Below, in pieces: positions 49,701 through 61,700 of a DNA stretch of 64,000 bases; the first letter of the stretch is position 1, and every line of letters begins with the position of its first letter. Source of the stretch: Pararge aegeria (taxonomy: Eukaryota > Arthropoda > Insecta > Lepidoptera > Nymphalidae); the NCBI RefSeq assembly GCF_905163445.1, contig NC_053190.1:498501-562500 (forward strand). The letters run 5' to 3'. Under the pieces are notes generated by a model. The model did no database searches, was not told where the DNA came from, and worked only from the letters and a program-made list of their open reading frames with translations. Position numbers and translations under genes: made by a program.

Positions 49701-52700
49701 GTCGGCGCCTTCCGAGTCGGTGTTGTCGGCGCGCGCCTGCTTGTCGAGCGCTTCCGCCGCATCCTCCGACACGCTCGATGAACTGGACTTATCCGCGATG
49801 TCCTCGTTCTGTTTGTCAAACAACCAAACTAGCCTTAGTGCGATTGAACATTGAGAAGTAAATTGGTCGTTTGAACAAAGAAGCGCTGACACGACAGGCG
49901 AGGTGTGAGTGCGACCTATGTTCGGTTCAATCATGGCGCTAGAGCGGAACAAGCGAAAACCAGTAGGGATCTCGCTTGCTTGGCTACAAGAGCCGTATCC
50001 AGAAGGGGGGAGAGTACGATACAATGGACAGGGAAAACATTAAGGAATGAGGGAGTCAAGAAGGCGCCACACCAAGTGGAAAAACCGGGCGTCCGCAATA
50101 CGGCCCATATAACCGCGATTGGAGCCATGGCAGGGGTTGGGAAGTTCTGTTCAACTGCGCCGATCTTGATGAAATTGAGCATATGATATGTATGGCTTGG
50201 GAGATGGTACTTTTTATCCCAGAAGAGCATTCGGGGTATTACAAAAATAGCCTTAGCAATGCAAGACTTCACAAATTGCAAATTCAGCATAAACATGGCT
50301 TGCTTGAACAAAGAACACATTTTTTTGCAGAAAAAATAGCGCGGAAAACCAATAGCAGTAGTAGTAATAAATCTTAAATATGATAACAAAATCAATCCTA
50401 TCATCATCATCATAACCAGTCTATCAATTAATACAAATCCACTGGACATGATAGACATAGATACTGGTGCCGCTTGCGCTTGCTTAATCTCTAAAACTCT
50501 AAACTGTGTAGACTGTGGCATACCTTATTGTCAGTTTTGGATTTGTGCCGCTTGTTGATGAAGTTCAGAAAGTTGAACTCGCTCGTCTCCGGCGTGTCGG
50601 CCGTGAGCAGGAAGTAGAAGTTCGCTCGCGAATGCGTCACGAAAGTGTCGCTTGCCTGCAATAAGATCCATTAGGTCATTCGGGTTTCCTGATCACTAAA
50701 ATGAACGCTAATTTAATTAACACTAAACCATACTGATGGTTATTCCTTATGGGTTTTTAAATATTTTTAACTATTAATAACGACTAAGACATTGGGAGGT
50801 ATCTTTGTATCGTTCGAGACACACAGGACTGAAGTGTATCGATAATGCAGTCATATTAAACTCTGTGTGAATTGCTCTATCTTCATAGATTTATATAAAT
50901 AAACCGTAATAACAAAAAAACGAAGCGAACGAAGTTATCACACAATTCTATATTATATCATTAAATCATCATATATTATATCATTACAATTATGTAAACA
51001 TATATGTATGAACGCTTTATAAGTGCCTGTGATAGGCCTACATGAATAAAGAAATTTTGTATTTGAATTTATTTAAATCAAAATACCAACCAACTCGATT
51101 ATGATTTTAATTAGTCATGAACATTAGTTGTTAATCGAATATAATTTTACATGTTTCTTGAAAACTATTTTTTCATTAAATACTATTTATTAGCGTATTT
51201 GTAAAAATCAAAATCAATGTAATAAATTATCTGGCAAACATGAAAAAGTTTAATTATTTATCCCCCTTTATAAAGTTAGTGTAACGCTTTGCGTATTGAG
51301 GCAAAGAAATAAAAAAAAAAAAAAAAAACCGTTTTAGATTGTCTAGAGTGTGTTTTCGTGTTTTTGCGACACACGTACGGCAATTACTGTTTATATATAA
51401 AAATGGATGTGCTGAAAACGATATCAGCTTTCATTAGCTTTATATCCCTCTCCTATAAGCCGTTTGTGCGTGTAGGTAAATGGTGCAATCGGCCTTGCAA
51501 ATCAAAGAATTGTAATAAGACACAGTTGTAAATGTGGTTTCAGTCCAGCAAGAGCTGGCTGTGAGTACAGGCGCGTGGCGCAGACCTGGTGCATGAGCAG
51601 CAGGAAGTCGCAGAGCAGCGCCAGCTGGCACAGCAGCGGCGGCCGGCCCAGCAGCGCGCGCACCAGCGCCACCAGCGCCACGCTGGTCTCGCGCCCGAAG
51701 GCCGGCCGCTCCGAGTTCAGGAACCGCTCCTGGCGACACGGACAACACACGGAACTTGATCTCAAGCTTACATATTGTAATTTGTTGTGTAAATAAAAGT
51801 AAAATGGTGTACTGACAATCGATGGTTAAAAGTAAAGTTTCCGACTTAATTTATTAGCTGTGACCCGCGATCTCGGTCCGTGTTTATAACGGTTTTTTTA
51901 TAAAACCATTTGTTTTCCTGTAGTGCTAGCATGCACGTCACATGGTATGTAGTTAGGATTCATGAAACGTGGGGAACGAAAAATTCCCCAAGACATGGAG
52001 CAAACATTCATATGGACGATCTTTAAAATTAATCCAAGCCCTCTTTTCGGTTTGAGGTAATAAAACTCGTAGTTGTAACTTCACTAGCTAGGTATATATG
52101 CAATACAGATAAACACATAAGATATGCATCAGGACTGCAAGCTTGTGCATATTCAAGCTCAGATGTTTTGGAGCTTAGTACGGGACTAAGTGTGGTCACT
52201 TAGTCGCGTACTAAGCCCACCCCGTCCCATCTGAACCGCTGCAACGTGCCAAAGTCCCCACCTTGCAAGCCAGCAGCAAGTGGCGGAGCAGGTCCACGCG
52301 CGAGGCCTGGTAGTGGTTGAAGCTCAGACGCGGGTGCTCGGCGTGCAGCAGCGCCCTGAGGGCGGCCAGCGCCAGCTCCCACGTCGACCCCATCGCCTTG
52401 GTGCCGCCGCCGCTCTCCGGCTCGCCCGAGTTCACCTCCCATATTACAACCTTCAGGGTAAATATATGTTTAGTCCCTATATTCCTATAGTCCCTAAATT
52501 TGGTTTTAAGCTTAGTTCAGTTCAGATTGCATAATCTGAGTAGCTGGATAATTCTGACCTCATGCTCAGAATTATCTAGCTGCTTTAATGCGAATTGGCG
52601 GATTTTTGCGTTAAAGGACGTTCGAATAACAATGATTACGATCCGTGATGATTACAATTGATGGTGTGCCTTTTATAGCATGTTGCTCTTAAAAGCATAG

Positions 52701-55700
52701 AGTATACTACTTCGTAATCTTTCGATCGAGTAACTGACTCCAGTCAATGTTGCCGAAATGAGGTTAACAGATTTATTTACTTTGTTTAAACCACGTCTCC
52801 CGCAATAAAAATATTTCCACAATCTATGAAGTTTTTCGCACATTTTCAAGGGTCTTTTTTACTAGCCCTTAAAAAATCCGATATCAAAGTTGGCGCAGTA
52901 GACGGCCGATTGGCGCAGTTTACAAAAACCCTGCTTTCTGAGCCCAGGGCCGTGGGTTCGATTCCCACAACTGGTAAATGTTTGTGTAATGAGCATGAAT
53001 GTTTGTCAGTGTCTGGGTGTTTATATGTATATTCTAAGTATTTATATATAATATTCATAAAAATATTCATCAGTTGTCTTAGTACCCATAACACAAGCTA
53101 CGCTTACTTTGGGGCTAGATGGCGGTGTGTGTATTGTCGTAGTATATTTATTTATTTATTTATTTATTAATTATTATTTATTAGAACAAACGTAGGTACG
53201 ACACTTTTGTGTAGTCTACAATAATAATGTACATTCATAGGATGTGGTTCTTCAGAAGAACAGAAGCTAAAGTCAAAAATAGGTTAGGCCGCTAATAAGA
53301 AAGAAATGCTGTCTGTATTTATGTTCTGTAGCATACTGTGCACACTCAGCGCGACATATTACAGGTCTATTACCGTCGCGATGTAGTCCAGTCTGTCACC
53401 AGTAATATGTGTGATCTTGTGTCCTAGTTAGCAGAACAAATTGGAACGAACCAAGGGAAACTCGCAAAACCAATTATTATAACGTCCCAGGGACCTGGTC
53501 GGTGTCGAAGTGTCTCCAGGCGCGCACCAGCAGCAGCAGCAGGCGCGGCTCCAGCAGCACGCAGTCGGTGCGCGCGCGCAGCGTCACCTGCGCGCCGCTG
53601 CCGCCCGCCAGCAGCACGGCGCCGCTGCACGCCTCGTCCAGCAGCACCTGCGGCCACGGTTGTGACGACGACGCACTCACGACAAGTACTTGCATTAGCC
53701 GGCCAGGTGGCCCGCGAGCCCGCGAGCCCTGGTGCGACTTTCTTTGTTAACCCACCGACCACTCGGGAGGTAGTTAAATAATAATAATAATCATTGAATC
53801 AGGCTTGAGGATTTTTGGTTAGAAAGATTTGAATGCCCTACCCTCTGCGGTAGGAAAACCTGTGGTAAAGAGGGTAGTTCCTTCCTAAGATTTAGTTACA
53901 GATTAGCTTGTGTGCGTATGTGTTTGCCTGTGTCCCTGAATTAATCTCTTACGAACGAAGCAGGTCCATTGATCACATTAACAATCTTGCTTAGTTACAC
54001 GTTGATTAGTTAAACACTGACCGCAAAACAATAGAATAGAAATTGAATAGATGGACTCGTAGTTAGAGCACATCTAAAGTAGTATGTTTGTCAAATGTTT
54101 GGAAAGAATATTGCACCAGAGTCTGCTCGTTTAAAACTACTTAGTGATTAGATGACATATAATATAGTGTTCCATGTTTCGGGTACCGCTCATTTTGCAA
54201 TATCAATGTATCTGGTACATGTCTCCCGCACATACACTTGCAGACTCACATGGACGCACACACGCTTCTAGTCGTCTCGAACGACCACCGCGGGAAGGGG
54301 TGGGGTGACAACTGGGTGGTTCAGTGCCAACCGTGTTCAGCTAGAGTTGCGGCTCGCACCTTCAGCATGTGGTGCGACACGCGGCAGCCGGGCGCCGCCA
54401 GCACGGGCAGCAGCAGGTCCAGCGCGCCGTCGGCGTGCAGCGCGGCGGCCAGGCGCGCGTCGGCGCCGCACGCGCGCAGCGCCACCGCCAGCGCGCCCGC
54501 CTGCTCCTCCGCCGAGCCCTCCAGCTCCACCACCTGCACGGCCCGGCGGCACTGAGGGACTACACCACGCGAGTCTCGGGCTTCTCGACACGAAACGCAC
54601 GTAAACCTCATCTTATCGAAGCCCACAGTGAGATGGGTTTACGCTAGCCCAATGCGAATAGGTGGAAACCACACGCCTTTGAGAACATTATGAAGAACTC
54701 TGAGGCATGCAGTTTTCTCACTATATTTTCTTTCACCATTAAAGTGATATTTAATTGCTTATATTTAAAAACACGTCGCACGAAATCCCCTAGAAAGGGA
54801 AAGGTTGAAGTTAGTTAAAAATTATATTTATTAACGTTACCCTGGCGAACAAATACAGCAGCACCTCCGGGCCGCCCAGCGCCAGTAGCGCGGGCGCCAG
54901 GCCACGGCGCTGCGCCACGCGCGCGCGCCCGCACCAGCGCACGCGCAACGCGTCCGGCGGCTCGCCGCACGCGCCGCCGCCCGCGGCCCACGCGCGCGAC
55001 CCGAACACTAACAGGGACAACTCTTATAAAACCTCAATCATTGCATTTCGTTTTAAAATAACAACGTATAATATAGACTAACACTTCACTGCAACACCTA
55101 ATGGTAATTGATGATGCCGCTTAAGGTCTTGCCTAGAAGATGCCTATCCACTCTTGATTTGAATATACTTATATATACTGGAAAAAAATGGGAGCTGGAA
55201 GTGCATTCCAGATCTTTGCGGTGCGATTCAGAAACGAGGATGCAAAGCGCTTCGTACATGATGGGTAAGCTCCTACGGACAGATCTTTAAGTAATGCTAT
55301 CCTTTTCATTAAATAATGTAGTACAAGAGATGAAACTACATTTATAAGTAAAAAAAGACTTTAGTACTGAAATTTGGTATAAAAGAATTGGCATCATTGC
55401 CGTGATTCGAATCTAACTAAATCCAACATAACACATAGATCAGACTGGAATGATTATTGAAGCGCGGAAATCAGCTCAATGGATGTGTAACCTGTCGGCA
55501 CGGCCGGTGCTTGGTGGTATAGGCTCATGATGTCCGGCGAATGCGCTGCAAACGTCAACAGCAAGCTCTCGTGTAACTCGCGAAGCGTAGCGCTCGATAT
55601 CTCGTACACCTAATTACAATAATGTGTTTTGGCGGGTGTTTCCAGAGTGTAGACGACCCAAATGGTAAAAGGGTGCGCCCAGAGTTACAGGTGCGGATTT

Positions 55701-58700
55701 TTGATACTATCTTGACCTGTAGTAGATAACGTTATTTTTAGTTTAGAGTATTTTTTTGATTAGACGAGACACGCATCTGACTATGCGTGTCACATCTGTT
55801 CACACACATACTCTGCTACTCTGCTTATATAGGTTCAATTAGGATAGGTAATATCTAGAAAAATAACTTAATAGGTTTCGCAGGACGATTCAAATTCAAA
55901 TTGCTCAGTTTAACTATTGTAAAGCTTGAGATACTAAAATTGAGACTTACGGAATCCCAGTCAATATCCATTTCCAGCAGCTCCGGAGTTATTATTGATG
56001 GGAAGTTTGCCGACTCACATGGAATCTGGAAAAGAGACAATACTTTTTTATTCCAAGCCTAATAGTGGCTTTAAAATACATTTAAAACATTAGTACATTT
56101 AAAATATCGCATGGATAAAAATTTGCTTTATTTCCGACTTCATTTAAGCTCAAATGGAATGATTTGGAATGGCGATATTGTGCAAATATTATCATGCATA
56201 CTTATAAGCTTAAGTGTATCGAATTCGGCAGTGTATAAGTTAAGAATCCAGAAGGCTGAAATATTGTCCTTGATTTTTATTTTTAAACCATTTCTCTCTG
56301 GGACACCATGGTATTTTACGCAAATGTTGAAGAAAGTTCCCCAATGTCAGTAGCGGAAAGCCAGTAAATGAGATCGGGCTGCGTAAATAACATCAGTTGA
56401 ACCCAAGCCAAGAAGAGTCATGTCCTGTGTCTGGCGCATCAGGTTGTCTGCCTCGCAGAAGTTCTGTGTTACCTGACAAGGCAGGTCGGGCGGGTGCGCC
56501 GCCACGTGCAGCGCGGCGCCGGCCGACAGCGCGGGCGTGCGGAACACGCGCACGCTCGCCACGTGCAACGCGCCGCCGGAACGCGCGCCGTCCGCGCGCC
56601 CCGCCTGCCCCAGTAGCACGCACGACGGCGTCGCCTTGCGCACCAGGATGCCTGTTGGAGACGACCGAGTTGCCATTTCTGTTGTACACTACTCTCGAAA
56701 CTGATCTAAATTGACAATTCCTTTCATTGTTTTTCTTACGAAATAGGATGGCACTATTTTTAACCAGTCAATTTCGTTTAGATATTTGTGTACAAAATAT
56801 TAGGTTGGGAAGAAGTCTTTTTGCATATAGTATGTATAAAGTAGTAATTTAATGTCTTTGGCTGTACTATTTTTATCTATGATACATTTTTAAAAAAGGA
56901 ATTCATTAGTAAAATTATGTGTACTTATAGCTAATTTTCATTTGTTTTCTTTCTGACGAAATGAATGAATCTTATAAAAATAATCAATTTCATGAGGAAA
57001 AAATGCTACGCAAGCTACGGGACCGTGAAAGAAGCCTTCTATAATATAATTCAAGAATATGAACTCCAGATCAAACGTGGCTTGTACTCTAGAAATATGA
57101 AGAGCATACCTTGAAGAAGCAACGATAAAGTTTCACACTCGCGGCCGTTCACGTAAATTGTCACCTGTAAAAAAACATTTTATGATTTCAAAATAAATGT
57201 GATTTTAATCCATGCAAACTAGCGTTGGACTACAATACCACTTGATGGAATCACCTGGAAAAGGCATGCAAATTTCTCACAACCTTAACCGATATTACGG
57301 AAGTGGATTGCATTTTGTGTGTAAATGAGAAGTATATAGATATACATAATATGTTTGAAAATACGAAAATTGCAGCTGCCAGGCACCCTTGACAATATTA
57401 TATTATGTTTCAGTGGTCGATCAATTAAAAAATTGTACTATCCCAAAAAAAATAAAAAACGGTCATAATAAATAAATATAATGCCCGTATTCTTCGTCCG
57501 CGTTTATTATGGTTTTTTACAAATCCCGTGTACATTGATTTTCCTGGGGAAAAAATAGTGTATGTTTGACTGAGGCAAACAAATTGAGTCGCAACAGCAA
57601 TAGCAGACTTGGGACTACCGGGGGCGCCGCAACGGCAGTGTAGTGGCACCTGTATGTGTATGCGGCGCTTGTGCACGCGCTCCGCCACGTTGAGCGCCAG
57701 GCAGCTCCAGCGCGAGCCCAGGCCGGGCCGCGCGCGCGCGCTGCTCACCAACTTGTTGCACTGCGTGTCCGGCCGCGTCAGCCGCACCGAGAGCTCACCT
57801 GCGGATGCCGGCACGTCACAACACACAGGCCTCCTGACTCTTAGCAGGGAGGATTTAACAGCCACGCTGCTCTAGTGCGGGTTTAGTGGTCACTGCAGCG
57901 GCCAACAAAATAGGCTTTGATGAACGAACGTGTAAATGTGGGCCGTCACGAAGCCGGGACACACATACTCCATCAATGCCTTGTAAGTTTAAAGTGAACT
58001 TTATCAATAAACAGCTAAAAACAAAGCTGTCAATTAAAATTGGCGACCTTATGGCGATCTCTGCGAGGCAACATTATGGAGTCATGAGTTTAAACGAGTA
58101 TTCTTACAACTTAGAAATAATACGTGCTCTCGCTGGGCTGTTGGGAGGAACACCATCTCCATAACTAAACCCCCGTAAGCTAGGGTGTAGTTGTCTGCAG
58201 GAAGTGAGGCGGGTTGAAGCGATCAGCTATAAACGATACGACGTCATGGCTCGAGGTCTTAAAATTTTAAGTTAAAAGGGTCATAAATTAGGCTTTTGAT
58301 AGTGTTCATAAATAGTATACTGATAAAAGCAAATGTTACCGTTGTAGGTGTTAACCCACAGCTCGAACATGAGCGAGTCGTGTCCGATGGAGAACACGTG
58401 CATCAGCTCAGACTTAGCCGGCTGCTCTTTCTTCGGCGACTTCGGTATCCCATCGGGATCGGGCGGCTCCTCTTGCCATTCCTCTGTGTCATCTATGAGA
58501 CGAATTTCCTGGATCAGTTACCCTTTTTTATATTAATAATTCAATTATAAAAATGTATTATGTTACGCTGCTATATATGTTTTCTTTTACGCTGATGACA
58601 CCGCCAAAGTTTTTTCTGGGCATACTTGGAAGGAAGTCCAAGAGACGACTGAAAATGGACTGACCGTGATAGCTAATTGACTTAGCGCGAACTTGCTTAC

Positions 58701-61700
58701 ACTTAACACAAACAAAACCATTTATATATGTTTTTCAACCAAAATTAGTTTTCAACCAAAAAATTATTTCAGTATCAAGATTCACAAGTGTGGTGATCCT
58801 CCTATTTAAAATTGCTCTTGCCCTACCATTGAAAGGGTATCATCTACGAAATACCTGGGTATTATCCTTGATCAAAAATTATCTTGGTACCCTCAGATAG
58901 AGTCAGAAAGCTAACATGGATTTTTATAAAGTTGCGACATATTGCTCGAATAGATTTATTCAAAAAAAATTATTTAGTTCTGGTTCAAAATTCAAAATTC
59001 ATTTAATTCAAGTAGGCCTAACATAAGCACTTTTGAAACGTCAAGTCTGTCTGTTTGTAGTGATTCTACCACCAATCCATAACTACCTACTGTATACCTG
59101 TATGTAGATTTATTGACGTTGAAAGGGCTCAGCGATATTTATTAAAGGTCATGCATTTTAAGTGTTTTCGGCATCCCACTAATGCATTATATGCCCTTAG
59201 CAATTTCCTAACAGGCAGACAATTATATATACTCCTAGTAATCTTAAAAATTCATAAAACACTACACTTTGATCCAAAAACTTTAAATAAATAGTCGCAT
59301 TGTCTCTACAGTTAACACAAAAACAGCCTTTGCCTCTAGGCAACTAAAGAAACAATCTTGTCTGCTGTATTCAATAAATAGAGTATTGAATATTTATCCA
59401 CTGAAACTGCATGACTGTATAAAATCAGTAACAAATTGGTTAAAATCATTAACGTACGACGAGACAGAATCTCTCTTCCTGATTATAAAATAAAAGCACA
59501 CACATAAACACACACACACACACACAACATTTACACATACCCACTCACATATTTGCATGCTTGTATGATTGATTTTGAAAAATTCTAAACATTAAAAAAA
59601 AAAGTATAATATTATAAAATGTAATAAATTGCTTAAGTTACGTTATCAGTAAATGTGTAAACTTTGTATCGGAAAGAGCGAGACCTCCAAATACAGTTTT
59701 TTTCCAAACTTGAATGGAGGTCTTAGCCTATTTTTTTTGTAATGAAATTGAGATAACAAATAAAAAATAAAAAATTGATGGACCAAGCAAATGGCCCCTT
59801 TGATGGTAAGTGGAAAACCACCACCTTTTAACATAGTAACATTTTGCAAGGAATGCCAGGAATATGTCCTGCAACGTGCCGCCCTTTCCTAGACTTACCT
59901 TTTTTATTTTGAAGGCCCAATAAGTAACATGTATTAAAAGACGATATTAAAATTTGCACATTTTATATGACACGTATTATTCCCCTGGACGCGAAAGGAA
60001 CACGTTGATAAATACTTAACCTAGATCTGGTGCAATTGATGTTTATTTTAAGCACAAATGTTTTAAATGAAGTCTTTTTACAGTGAAACAGCATTGAATA
60101 GTAAAAAAATTTGGAAATGACATGGGGATAACAAAATTAGCGTATGAAGAAAAACCACGGAGTAAAAGTCACAACCAATGTAGATACAACAGAGCAGTAA
60201 GTCGGGAGGTACAATGTGGTAGCGCCAAGGCCACGCTGGGACGAGAAGCAAAGCGCGCACCGTGTCGCGGCGGGCCGCGGGGCGGCGCCAGGCGCAGCCA
60301 CAGCGCGGCGCCGAAGCCCGCCAGCCACGGCGACCAGCCCGCGCCGCCCGCCGCGCAGCGCGCCGCGTGCGCCGACCACGGCGACCACACGCCTGCGCAC
60401 GCGCACACGGGTGACTACCTCTCTTATATCATTTTACCTACTCCCATGCTTCAAATCCTCCATAGAAGGTTCTGAAACAGTTAGCTTACTGCGAACATCA
60501 AAACACCCAATGTCCTGAATTAATCATCAAAACGAATGATATAATGTTGTACTGAATTTCATAATAACACTGCTTTGTTTTTTTCGAACCCTTATGCGCA
60601 AAGGGTTTCACACAGAACGCCAACTTTTTATAGTAGTCGTATTTGTATGAATTTCAAAACAGTGTCATTCAAATAATACGCTAAGTACAGCGGGATCGGG
60701 ACCTTCCAACATTGAAGACCATATTCCAGTGTATTTTAATAATTGAAAATTTGGGCATGGTAGTTTTCTCAGGATATTTTCCGTCACTATTTAATCATGT
60801 GATATTTAATTGCTATAAACGTGCGTGCCGGGATTCAAACTCGGCCCTCCAAAGTGAATTAAAGAAAAACTAATTTTATGGATTTGTTAGTAAAATTAGT
60901 CAGTTCATCAGTTTAATTGGGAGTATGAATGTATTGGAGAACTTACCTGCGCGTAAGTGCGACTGTCGCAAGCGCCTTGCAGTCAGTTCCGCTTGCTGGT
61001 TAAATGATGAGCCCACGGGCTCGTCGGGCGAGTAATCCTCTGTACAAACAACAATTCAACTTTTACTCTTCTATGGATGAACTATGAAATACGGTGCGAT
61101 GTGTACCTTTTGTCGTTTTTTAAGGCAAAATTTTAGTGAATGTGCCTAAGATTGACAAAATGTTGTCCCCCCTTTCCCATTCTACAACACAACAGCGAGA
61201 CGTTGTCAAAGGAACCTTACATGGATGATATTCACTATTCAATAAACACGCGCGAAACGTTTTTTATTCACGTTTCTGATACGTTTCGCTCAGATGTGGA
61301 ACGCCATCTCGGCAACTGTGCTTGTCTTTTTCTGCTTTATATAATTTTAGTACATTCGAAGCAAGAGTAAATAGGCATTTTTTCTTGGCGAATGTATTCC
61401 AACTTAGACCTTTTTTGTAACACGTATGCTGTCAAGGGTAGGCCTATCGTTAATAAAATACAAAGGTAAGTTGAAAATCTTATGTGCGCTGTCAAAGTAA
61501 ATTGGATCTATGTTTAAGAGCATGTTTTACTTTTTTTAAACTAAAAAGTTCCTCTTTTAAAAAAAAATGATCTGTCCTGTACTGTGTTCAGAAAAAAAAG
61601 AAACTAGTAGGACACATGCGACATAACACGCGCAGTATAGCGAATGTTCCCAAAGAGCTCCGTAGGAGTAGTGTAGGAGTGCGGGTGCTTGTAGAAGAAT

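Larger units (their letters stand above)
44226..55007 (-). other. Armadillo/helical-repeat region of the LYST-like protein
   Basis: Exons between 55007 and 44226 encode leucine-rich helical sequence. Landmarks shared with human LYST: YLFAR|VVELEGSAEEQ (human FLFARVVELSSCEETQ), STWELALAALRALLHA (human VWETLLAALEVLIRA), QADTLVVLANH (human QADTLLVLVNH) and LLQLANQ (human LLANQLY). Between them lies an acidic, low-complexity stretch (exons 49651-49808, 49239-49282, 48655-48818) rich in S, E and D, probably disordered and fast-evolving. Confidence 0.75.
56473..60392 (-). other. ConA-like region of the LYST-like protein
   Basis: Five exons (60261-60392, 58340-58492, 57650-57798, 57110-57164, 56473-56651). 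They encode a W-rich start (GVWSPWSAHAARC; GFGAALWLRL), a segment HVFSIGHDSLMFELWVN, and VTIYVNGRECETL. This is the order expected for the lectin-like sandwich domain in BEACH proteins (human LYST: HIISLGSKALMIQVW; ISIWVSGQ). The domain assignment is by pattern, not by profile search. An acidic, Pro/Lys-rich linker (TEEWQEEPPDPDGIPKSPKK) precedes the HVFSIG strand. Confidence 0.7.

Noticed and set aside
53846..53900. Near-palindrome around CCCTACCCTCTGCGGTAGG
   Set aside because: Arms are short and imperfect and no element boundary is visible; not clearly more than chance.
59499..59527. Possible CRISPR-like or satellite array
   Set aside because: Plain dinucleotide microsatellite without spacers.
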